NCBI RefSeq assembly: GCF_001723055.1
Contig: NZ_MDCR01000009.1
Location: forward strand, 21,542 to 85,541
Direction: 5' to 3'
Length of the DNA stretch: 64,000 bases
DNA from: Streptomyces niveus
GTDB lineage: Bacteria; Actinomycetota; Actinomycetes; Streptomycetales; Streptomycetaceae
In this document: positions 9,907-17,254 of the stretch, piece after piece
Numbering within the stretch: position 1 is the first letter of the stretch
How the letters are laid out: each line of letters opens with the position of its first letter
Program-made: the position numbers and the translations under genes
The notes under the pieces: model-generated
Database searches by the model: none
Seen by the model: the letters and a program-made list of their open reading frames with translations, nothing else
Told to the model about the DNA's origin: nothing

Positions 9907-11153
9907 GCATTCTTCCGGTACCTCCCCGCAGGACCGGGGACGGTGAACTCGGCGACGCGGAGCTGGAGTCCACGGCGGTCGCCGAGCCCGGCGCCGTCAC
10001 CGTCATCATTCCGACCTTCAACGAGGCCGCGAACGTACGGGAGTTGCTGCGGCAGCTCACCGAGTCCGTACCGTCCAGGCTGCCGTGCGAGGTCCTGTTC
10101 GTGGACGACTCGACCGACGGCACCCCGGCGGCGATCGCGGAGGCCGCGCAGGACTGCCCGTTCCCCGTCGCCGTCATCCACCGCGACGAACCGGTCGGCG
10201 GTCTCGGCGGCGCCGTCGTCGAAGGACTGCGCACCGCCGGGTCCGAGTGGATCGTCGTCATGGACGCCGACCTCCAGCATCCGCCGTCCCTGGTACCGGA
10301 GTTGGTCGCCGCGGGCGAACGGACGACGGCCGACCTCGTGGTCGCCAGCCGGTACGTCGACGGCGGCAGCCGGGCCGGACTCGCCGGCGGCTACCGCGTC
10401 GCCGTCTCCCGCGCCGCCACCTGGCTGACCAAGGGCCTGTTCCCGCGCCGGCTGCGCGGCATCAGCGACCCGATGAGCGGCTTCTTCGCGATCCGGCGCG
10501 GCGCGGTCACGGCCGACGCCGACGGGCTGCGCCCGCTGGGCTACAAGATCCTGCTGGAGCTGGCCGTACGGTGCCGGCCTCAGCAGGTCGCGGAGGTGCC
10601 GTTCGTCTTCCGCGACCGGTTCGCGGGCGAGTCCAAGTCGACGGCCAGGGAAGGGGGCCGGTTCCTGCGGCATCTCGTCGAGCTGCGTACGGCGTCCGCG
10701 CCGGCCCGGATGATGGCCTTCGGACTGATCGGGCTGACCGGCTTCGTACCGAACCTGCTCGCGCTGTACGGCCTGACGGGCGCCGGGATGCACTATCTGC
10801 CGGCCGAGATCGTCGCCAATCAGTTCGGTGTGGCGTGGAACTTCCTCCTCATCGAGCTGCTGCTGTTCCGCAACCGGCGCGAACACCGGCACTGGGCGGA
10901 CCGGGTGGGGCGCTTCGCGCTGCTCGCCAACGCCGATCTGCTGCTGCGGATACCGCTGATCGCCCTGTTCGTGGGGGAGTTGGGGATGGAGGTGCTGCCG
11001 GCGACGGCGCTGGCGATGCTGGCGACGTTCGTGCTGCGGTTCGCGGGGACGGAGACGCTGGTGTATCTGCCGAAGGGGAGATGGCGGCGCGGGAGCGCGG
11101 ACGCGACCCGTCCGGCCCGTTCCGCTCCTCGGGAGAGGAGCGGCAGGCCATGA
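9903..11153 (+). CDS. Dpm1-like GT2 fused to a GtrA membrane domain
   Basis: Start ATG 9903 overlaps the previous stop (ATGA); 416 residues. Residues about 30-260 form a GT2 domain with VIIPTFNEAANVRELL, EVLFVDDSTDGTP, MDADLQHPP and DPMSGFFAIRR, the signature of polyprenyl-phosphate mannose/glucose synthases. Residues about 270-395 contain four helices of the GtrA type (MAFGLIGLTGFVPNLLAL, VANQFGVAWNFLLIELL), thought to help present or flip the lipid-linked sugar. Full length for this fusion. It probably supplies the lipid-phosphate sugar used by the preceding GT39-type enzyme. Its stop overlaps the start of the oxidase gene. Confidence 0.85.
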   Translation: MSILPVPPRRTGDGELGDAELESTAVAEPGAVTVIIPTFNEAANVRELLRQLTESVPSRLPCEVLFVDDSTDGTPAAIAEAAQDCPFPVAVIHRDEPVGGLGGAVVEGLRTAGSEWIVVMDADLQHPPSLVPELVAAGERTTADLVVASRYVDGGSRAGLAGGYRVAVSRAATWLTKGLFPRRLRGISDPMSGFFAIRRGAVTADADGLRPLGYKILLELAVRCRPQQVAEVPFVFRDRFAGESKSTAREGGRFLRHLVELRTASAPARMMAFGLIGLTGFVPNLLALYGLTGAGMHYLPAEIVANQFGVAWNFLLIELLLFRNRREHRHWADRVGRFALLANADLLLRIPLIALFVGELGMEVLPATALAMLATFVLRFAGTETLVYLPKGRWRRGSADATRPARSAPRERSGRP

Positions 11154-13633
11154 CACCGTTCCGCAGGCCACCCGCCCGGCGCCGGCGCCGTACCGCGCTG
11201 CTCTCCGTCACCGCGCTCACCGCCGGACTGCTGCTCAGCGTCAGCTTCCAGCAGCCCGCGACCGCCGGTCCCAACCTTGTGAAGAATCCCGGCTTCGAGA
11301 CCCCCGGCGTTGGGGGCGGCGCCGCGATGCCGGACTGCTGGTCGCAGTCAGGCTGGGGCGACAACGACTTCACCTTCGCCACCGTCGCCGACGCGCACAG
11401 CGGCACCAAGGCGCTCAGGGTCGAGCTGACCCGGCGCGTCGACGGCGACCGCAAGGCGCTGGTCACCGAGTCGGCGGCGTGCGCCCCCGCCGTACAGCCG
11501 GCGAAGCAGTACGACCTCTCCCTCTGGTACAAGTCGACGACACCGGACACCGCGATCACGCTCTTCCGGCACGACACCGTGGCCGGCTGGCAGTACTGGA
11601 CCGACCTCAAGACCCTTGACCTGAGCGCCGGTTACGTACGCGCGGAGGTCCGCACCCCCGTCGTACCGCCCGGCACCGACCGGATCAGCTGGGGTGTCTC
11701 CGTCTTCGGCACCGGCAGCGTCACCACCGACGACTACGGCATGGAGGAGGTCACCGTCCCCGCGCCCGACCCGGACTGCACGGGCACGGCCGCGGACTGC
11801 GCCGACGGCCGCTGGGAGGTGCTGGAGACGGAGAATCCGGTGCGTTCCATGCACTCGGTGGTCCTCAACAACGGCAAGGTGCTGCTGATCGCCGGGTCCG
11901 GCAACGACCCGGAGCGGTTCGAGGCGGGGACGTTCACCTCGGCGGTGTACGACCCCGAGGACGGGACGTACGAGACGATCCCCACGCCCGACGACATGTT
12001 CTGCTCGGGCCACGTCCAGCTGTCCGACGGCCGCGTGCTGGTGATGAGCGGCAACAAGGGCTATCCGTCGGCGGACGGCACGGTCGGCTACCAGGGCTAC
12101 AAGGACTCGTACCTCTTCGACCCGGCCACCGAGACGTACACGAAGACGAACGACATGAACGACGGGCACTGGTATCCGTCCGCCACGGTCATGGGCAACG
12201 GCGACGTGCTGTCCCTCGGGGGGCTGCGCGAGGACTCGTCCGGCTCCGTGACGACCGAACGCTGGTCGGCCGCCGAGGAGAAGTGGCTGCCGCTCGGCGA
12301 GGTCAACCAGACCTGGTCGTACTGGGGTCTGTACCCGTCGATGGTGCTGATGCAGGACGGCCGGCTCTTCTACTCCGGCAGCCACACCTTCGGCAACGGC
12401 ACGCCAGGCACCGGCGCCTCCATCTACGACTACGACGCCAACACGATCACCGACGTGCCCGGACTGCGGAACAAGGACGAGCGCGACCAGTCGGCGAGCG
12501 TGCTGCTGCCACCGGCCCAGGACCAGCGGGTGCTGACCATCGGCGGCGGGAACATCGACAGCAACCCGGAGGCCAACCGCCTCACCGACATCATCGATCT
12601 GAAGGAGCCGAGCCCCCGCTACCGGGCGGGTCCGCCGCTGCCGCAGGGCACCGTGGACCTCGGGGGCCCCGGCGGGCCGCAGCCGCAGACCGGCGGGCAG
12701 GGCAAGATGTACGGCTCCGCAGTGCTGCTGCCGGACGGCACGGTGCTGGAGACGGGCGGCGCGCTGCACAACCGGGCCGATCCGGTCTTCTCGGCGTCGG
12801 TCTTCGACCCGGTGACGGAGACGTACGACAAGGTGGCCACCGACCCTCAGGCGCGCGGCTACCACTCGTCGGCGTTCCTGCTGCCCGACGGGCGGGTCAT
12901 GGCGACGGGCGACAACCCGGGCAACGGCTCCTGGAACCACCAGGTGTCGCTCTACACCCCGTCGTATCTCTTCAAGGGGCCCCGGCCGGAGATCACTTCG
13001 CTGCCCGACCCGGAGTGGACGTACGGCGACACGCAGCGGATCACGGTCGACCGGCCCATCGCCAAGGCCGAGTTGATCCGGCCCGCGGCCGTGACGCACT
13101 CGTCGGACCCCAACCAGCGGTTCGTGGACCTGCCGTTGACGGTCGAGGGGAACGGACTCACCGTCGATCTGAATGTGACGGGCAATCCGAACATCGCGCC
13201 GCCCGGGTGGTACATGCTCTTCGCCGTTGACGCGAACGGCGTGCCGTCGGTGGCCGAGTGGGTGAGGCTGAGCGGCCCGGCGGCGTTGGCCGACAGGTCG
13301 GCGCCGTCGGCGTCCGCCCATGTCCACGATTTCGCGGGGGAGTTGGGGAAGCCGGCCAAGAAGCCCGCGAAGAAGCGGACTTCGGCGCCGGTGAGCCCGC
13401 AGATCTCGGGCTGCGACCGGCACTACGGCTCGGCGGACGTCTGCGTCCCGACGGTCTTCCCGGAGACGGTGCGGGCGACGAAAGGCACGGCAGGGACCAA
13501 GACGGGGACGAAGTCGCTCACGCGGGCGCGCTGCGACTGGCTCGCCGCGAACGGCTACGGCGTGCTGAAGGTCAACGGGAAGGACGATCCCCTGCGGCTG
13601 GACCCGGACCGCAACGGGCGGGCGTGCGGCTGA
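11150..13633 (+). CDS. Secreted copper-radical oxidase (galactose oxidase/GlxA-like)
   Basis: Start ATG 11150 overlaps the previous stop; 827 residues. A twin-Arg/basic N-terminus and hydrophobic helix (1-45) export it. A carbohydrate-binding-like beta-sandwich (about 45-200) is followed by a seven-bladed Kelch propeller and a DUF1929 C-terminal domain. The copper site is recognisable: Cys285 (DMFCSGH) and Tyr342 (HWYPSA) for the thioether cofactor, Tyr571-His572 (RGYHSSA) and His650 (VTHSSDPNQR). These oxidases convert an alcohol or aldehyde to the next oxidation state with H2O2 release; GlxA acts with CslA on a tip glycan in Streptomyces. An Excalibur-like Cys/Asp-rich tail (CDWLAANGYG ... 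LDPDRNGRACG) ends the protein. Confidence 0.88.
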   Translation: MTPFRRPPARRRRRTALLSVTALTAGLLLSVSFQQPATAGPNLVKNPGFETPGVGGGAAMPDCWSQSGWGDNDFTFATVADAHSGTKALRVELTRRVDGDRKALVTESAACAPAVQPAKQYDLSLWYKSTTPDTAITLFRHDTVAGWQYWTDLKTLDLSAGYVRAEVRTPVVPPGTDRISWGVSVFGTGSVTTDDYGMEEVTVPAPDPDCTGTAADCADGRWEVLETENPVRSMHSVVLNNGKVLLIAGSGNDPERFEAGTFTSAVYDPEDGTYETIPTPDDMFCSGHVQLSDGRVLVMSGNKGYPSADGTVGYQGYKDSYLFDPATETYTKTNDMNDGHWYPSATVMGNGDVLSLGGLREDSSGSVTTERWSAAEEKWLPLGEVNQTWSYWGLYPSMVLMQDGRLFYSGSHTFGNGTPGTGASIYDYDANTITDVPGLRNKDERDQSASVLLPPAQDQRVLTIGGGNIDSNPEANRLTDIIDLKEPSPRYRAGPPLPQGTVDLGGPGGPQPQTGGQGKMYGSAVLLPDGTVLETGGALHNRADPVFSASVFDPVTETYDKVATDPQARGYHSSAFLLPDGRVMATGDNPGNGSWNHQVSLYTPSYLFKGPRPEITSLPDPEWTYGDTQRITVDRPIAKAELIRPAAVTHSSDPNQRFVDLPLTVEGNGLTVDLNVTGNPNIAPPGWYMLFAVDANGVPSVAEWVRLSGPAALADRSAPSASAHVHDFAGELGKPAKKPAKKRTSAPVSPQISGCDRHYGSADVCVPTVFPETVRATKGTAGTKTGTKSLTRARCDWLAANGYGVLKVNGKDDPLRLDPDRNGRACG

Positions 13634-13639
13634 GACGAC

Positions 13640-13668
13640 CCCTCTGACAGAAAGCCCCGGTCAGAGGG
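13640..13668. terminator. Terminator overlapping the tetR stop codon
   Basis: A perfect 9-bp inverted repeat (13640-13648 with 13660-13668, 11-nt loop) lies between the convergent oxidase and tetR genes. Its right arm covers the last codons and stop of tetR, so the gene end doubles as terminator. Confidence 0.6.
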
Positions 13669-14290
13669 ACAGCCCGCCTTCGAGCGAGTCGAGCGCGCGG
13701 TCGACGAGCACGGCCAGATTCTCCTTCTGGTCGTGCTCGGCCCAGTAGATCGTGACCTCGCGCAGCGCCGCCATCACCGAGGCGGTGAAGACCCGTACCT
13801 CCAGGTCGCCCTCGTCGCGCCCCGTACGGTCCGCGACCGCGCGGGACAGCAGGAGCGCGGTCTCCGCCATCGTCTCGGTCATCCTGGCCCGTACGGCGGG
13901 GATCTCCAGCATCAGCTTGCTGCGCTGGAGCAGCTCCTCGGGCTGGTCGGCGAGGATCGCCTCCACCGCCTGCCGCAGCACGGCGCGCAGCGACTCCAGC
14001 GGCGGCTCGTCGGCGGGCCGGGCACGGATGGCCGCCTCCATCACCGGGTCGTCGAACTCGTCGGTGAGGACGATGTCTTCCTTCGTCGGGAAGTAGCGGA
14101 AGACGGTGGAGGGGGAGACCTCGGCCGCCGCCGCGATCTGCTCGACGGTGGTCGCCTCGTAGCCCTGATCGGTGATGAGCCGGTACGTCGCCTCGCGGAT
14201 CGCGACGCGGGTCTTGAGCTTCTTCCGTTCGCGCAGACCCAGCCGGGGCTGCTGCGCGTCGTCGGAGGGGAGGGGTGCGGAGGCGGCCAT
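13661..14290 (-). CDS. TetR-family transcriptional regulator
   Basis: 209 residues from ATG 14290. The N-terminal HTH is clear: KTRVAIREATYRLITDQGYEATTVEQIAAAAEVSPSTVFRYFPTKEDIV, about residues 27-75. The C-terminal helical ligand-binding domain has no recognised ligand signature. It lies 67 bp downstream of the hemolysin III gene on the same strand, so both are probably one transcript. An 18-bp palindrome of TetR geometry just upstream of that first gene is the best candidate operator. The arrangement suggests autoregulated repression of the pair. Confidence 0.85.
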   Translation of the reverse strand: MAASAPLPSDDAQQPRLGLRERKKLKTRVAIREATYRLITDQGYEATTVEQIAAAAEVSPSTVFRYFPTKEDIVLTDEFDDPVMEAAIRARPADEPPLESLRAVLRQAVEAILADQPEELLQRSKLMLEIPAVRARMTETMAETALLLSRAVADRTGRDEGDLEVRVFTASVMAALREVTIYWAEHDQKENLAVLVDRALDSLEGGLSL

Positions 14291-14357
14291 GCCGCTTATT
14301 GTCGGGCATCCGCCGGTGGGCTCACCACTTCCGTGCCGGTTCCCTCGCTCTCGCCCG

Positions 14358-15071
14358 TCAGGGCTGCTGGTACGCCACCAGCGAGATCCCGATGTAGTGC
14401 ACGACGAACGCGGCGAGCGTGAGTGAGTGGAAGACCTCGTGGAAACCGAACCAGCGTGGTGACGGGTTGGGGCGCTTCAGCCCGTAGATCACACCGCCCG
14501 CGCTGTAGAGCAGCCCGCCGACGATGATCAGTACGAGGACGACGATCCCGCCCGTACGCATGAAGTCGGGCAGGAAGAAGACCGCGGCCCAGCCCATGGC
14601 GATGTAGCAGGGGGTGTAGAGCCAGCGCGGGGCGCCGACCCAGAAGACCCGGAACGCGATGCCCGCCACCGCCGCGCCCCAGACCGCCCAGAGGAGCGTC
14701 CGGCCGGTGGAGTCCGGCAGCAGCAGCATGGTCAGCGGGGTGTAGGTGCCCGCGATGATCAGAAAGATGTTGGCGTGGTCGAGCCGGCGCAGGATCGCTT
14801 CTCCGCGCGGGCCCCAATTGCCCCGGTGGTACACGCCGCTGACGCCGAAGAGCAGGCAGGCGGTGACGGCGTAGATCGCGCAGGCCACCCGCGCCTTGGT
14901 GGTGTCGGCCAGGACGATCAGCACGATTCCCGAGATCACGACGGCCGGGAACATCCCCATGTGGAGCCAGCCGCGCATCATCGGCTTGGCCGGGACGGGC
15001 AGCTGGATCTCGGTCGGTCCCCCTTCGGGTTGTCGGGGGTTCGCGAGCGAGTCGGACGCGGGAGAAGTCAT
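14358..15071 (-). CDS. Hemolysin III family (PAQR-type) membrane protein
   Basis: 237 residues with seven hydrophobic segments from about residue 35. Conserved family histidines and motifs are present: SGVYHRG, LDHANIFLIIAGTYTP and FHEVFHSLTLAAFVVHY, which in PAQR relatives coordinate zinc in the membrane. The name is historical; bacterial members are thought to act as membrane hydrolases or lipid-homeostasis proteins, not necessarily haemolysins. Start ATG 15071 lies 12 bp from the palindromic operator. Likely cotranscribed with the downstream tetR gene. Confidence 0.85.
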   Translation of the reverse strand: MTSPASDSLANPRQPEGGPTEIQLPVPAKPMMRGWLHMGMFPAVVISGIVLIVLADTTKARVACAIYAVTACLLFGVSGVYHRGNWGPRGEAILRRLDHANIFLIIAGTYTPLTMLLLPDSTGRTLLWAVWGAAVAGIAFRVFWVGAPRWLYTPCYIAMGWAAVFFLPDFMRTGGIVVLVLIIVGGLLYSAGGVIYGLKRPNPSPRWFGFHEVFHSLTLAAFVVHYIGISLVAYQQP

Positions 15072-15082
15072 GCGCTCATGCT

Positions 15083-15100
15083 ACCTACGGGACCGTAGGT
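15083..15100. promoter_or_regulatory. 18-bp palindrome, probable TetR operator
   Basis: ACCTACGG-GA-CCGTAGGT is a perfect 8-2-8 inverted repeat placed between the hemolysin III start and its promoter region. Size and symmetry are those of TetR-family operators, and the gene downstream in the same transcript encodes a TetR regulator. Confidence 0.65.
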
Positions 15101-15309
15101 TCCGGATAGGAACGGCTGCTTGGGCTGCCCGCGCACCGGCAGGAGCGCGGGCGGGAGTGGTGATGCTCACGTGGGCGGCCCTCTGGACAGATGGGCGCGG
15201 GAGTCGGATGATCAAATGAGTGCGGTCGGCACCGGATGAGCGGTAACGAAGCGTCCGGGTCGCAGCCCCCACGGGGCATACACCTACAAACCCTCACCAA
15301 GGAGTAACC

Positions 15310-17172
15310 GTGGCGCGCGACACAGGGCTTTCCAGCGGAGACCCCCTCAATCCCGAGGCTCCCACCGCCCCGACCCGACACCAGGAGCTGATCTCCTGGG
15401 TCGACGAGATCGCGGCTCTGACCCAGCCGGACCGGGTGATCTGGTGCGACGGTTCGGAAGCCGAGTACGAGCGCCTGTGCGGGGAGCTCGTGGCCAAGGG
15501 CACGTTCACGAAGCTCGACCCGATCAAGCGCCCCAACTCGTACTACGCGGCCTCCGACCCCACCGACGTGGCGCGCGTCGAGGACCGCACCTTCATCTGC
15601 TCCGAGAAGGAGGAGGACGCGGGCCCCACGAACAAGTGGAAGGCCCCGGCGGAGATGCGCGACATCTTCACCGGTGAGCAGGGCGTCTTCCGCGGCTCGA
15701 TGCGCGGCCGGACGATGTACGTCGTCCCGTTCTGCATGGGCCCCGTCGGCTCACCGCTCTCCGCGATCGGCGTCGAGATCACCGACTCCGCGTACGTCGC
15801 GGTCTCCATGCGCACCATGACGCGCATGGGGCAGCACGTCCTCGACGAACTCGGCGACGACGGCTTCTTCGTCAAGGCCGTCCACACGCTGGGCGCGCCC
15901 CTCGAAGCGGGCCAGGCGGATGTGCCGTGGCCGTGCAACACCACCAAGTACATCTCGCACTTCCCCGAGGACCGCGAGATCTGGTCGTACGGCTCCGGCT
16001 ACGGCGGCAACGCGCTGCTGGGCAAGAAGTGTTACGCGCTGCGCATCGCCTCCGTCATGGCACGCGACGAGGGCTGGCTCGCCGAGCACATGCTGATCCT
16101 CAAGCTCACGCCGCCGCGCGGGGAGTCCAAGTACGTGGCCGCCGCCTTCCCTTCGGCCTGCGGCAAGACCAACCTCGCGATGCTGGAGCCCACCATCTCC
16201 GGCTGGACCGTCGAGACGATCGGCGACGACATCGCGTGGATGCGGTTCGGCGAGGACGGCAGGCTGTACGCGATCAACCCGGAGGCGGGCTTCTTCGGCG
16301 TCGCGCCCGGCACCGGTGAGCACACCAACGCCAACGCCATGAAGACGATGTGGGGCAACTCCGTCTTCACGAACGTCGCGCTCACCGACGACGGCGACGT
16401 GTGGTGGGAGGGCATGACCGAGGAGCCGCCCGCGCACCTCACGGACTGGAAGGGCAACGACTGGACCCCGGAGTCCGGGACCCCGGCCGCCCACCCCAAC
16501 GCCCGCTTCACCGTGCCCGCCGGCCAGTGCCCGATCATCGCGCCCGAGTGGGAGGACCCCAAGGGCGTCCCGATCTCCGCGATCCTCTTCGGCGGACGCC
16601 GCGCCTCCGCCGTACCGCTGGTGACGGAGTCGTTCAACTGGCAGCACGGCGTCTTCCTCGGCGCGAACGTCGCCTCCGAGAAGACCGCCGCCGCCGAGGG
16701 CAAGGTGGGCGAGCTGCGCCGCGACCCGTTCGCGATGCTGCCGTTCTGCGGCTACAACATGGGCGACTACATGGCCCACTGGGTCAAGGTCGGCGCCACG
16801 GCGACCGCCAAGGGCGACGAGTCGAAGCTCCCGAAGATCTACTACGTCAACTGGTTCCGCAAGAACGACGCGGGCGAGTTCGTCTGGCCCGGCTTCGGCG
16901 AGAACGGCCGCGTACTGAAGTGGATCGTGGAGCGCCTGGAGGGCAAGGGCGAGGGCGTCGAGTCCCCGATCGGCGTCCTCCCGGCGAAGGGCGCGCTGGA
17001 CACGGCCGGCCTCGACCTCTCCGAGGCGGACCTGGACTTCCTGCTCACGGTCGACAAGGAGGTCTGGCGCGAGGAGGCGTCCCTGGTCCCGGCCCACCTC
17101 AACACCTTCGGCACGCACACGCCGCCGGAGCTGTGGGACGAGTACCACGCCCTGGTGAAGCGCCTCGGCTGA
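15310..17172 (+). CDS. pckG: Phosphoenolpyruvate carboxykinase (GTP)
   Basis: 620 residues from GTG 15310 behind AAGGAG. The enzyme converts oxaloacetate plus GTP to PEP, CO2 and GDP, the first committed step of gluconeogenesis, in the cytosol. Signature segments are intact: the nucleotide P-loop [13 protein letters not shown] (from residue 280, Lys286), the substrate loop [28 protein letters not shown], and [11 protein letters not shown]. Length is normal for the GTP-dependent class. Monocistronic, with a strong terminator. The single actinobacterial PEPCK is usually of this type, so I regard the call as secure. Confidence 0.96.
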   Translation: MARDTGLSSGDPLNPEAPTAPTRHQELISWVDEIAALTQPDRVIWCDGSEAEYERLCGELVAKGTFTKLDPIKRPNSYYAASDPTDVARVEDRTFICSEKEEDAGPTNKWKAPAEMRDIFTGEQGVFRGSMRGRTMYVVPFCMGPVGSPLSAIGVEITDSAYVAVSMRTMTRMGQHVLDELGDDGFFVKAVHTLGAPLEAGQADVPWPCNTTKYISHFPEDREIWSYGSGYGGNALLGKKCYALRIASVMARDEGWLAEHMLILKLTPPRGESKYVAAAFPSACGKTNLAMLEPTISGWTVETIGDDIAWMRFGEDGRLYAINPEAGFFGVAPGTGEHTNANAMKTMWGNSVFTNVALTDDGDVWWEGMTEEPPAHLTDWKGNDWTPESGTPAAHPNARFTVPAGQCPIIAPEWEDPKGVPISAILFGGRRASAVPLVTESFNWQHGVFLGANVASEKTAAAEGKVGELRRDPFAMLPFCGYNMGDYMAHWVKVGATATAKGDESKLPKIYYVNWFRKNDAGEFVWPGFGENGRVLKWIVERLEGKGEGVESPIGVLPAKGALDTAGLDLSEADLDFLLTVDKEVWREEASLVPAHLNTFGTHTPPELWDEYHALVKRLG

Positions 17173-17200
17173 CCGGCTGCCCCGACCACCCCCGGAGAAC

Positions 17201-17236
17201 GGCCCCCGGAGCCCATCCCTCACGGCTCCGGGGGCC
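17201..17236. terminator. Bidirectional terminator between pckG and nuclease gene
   Basis: Perfect 13-bp inverted repeat (17201-17213 with 17224-17236, 10-nt loop) between convergent stop codons. Confidence 0.8.
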
Positions 17237-17254
17237 TCTCGGCTTTCCGGGGTC

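Noticed and set aside
10085..11149. A 355-codon N-terminal extension of the oxidase frame
   Set aside because: It overlaps the GT2-GtrA gene in another frame and is Arg-rich nonsense; ATG 11150 starts a clear signal peptide and overlaps the previous stop.
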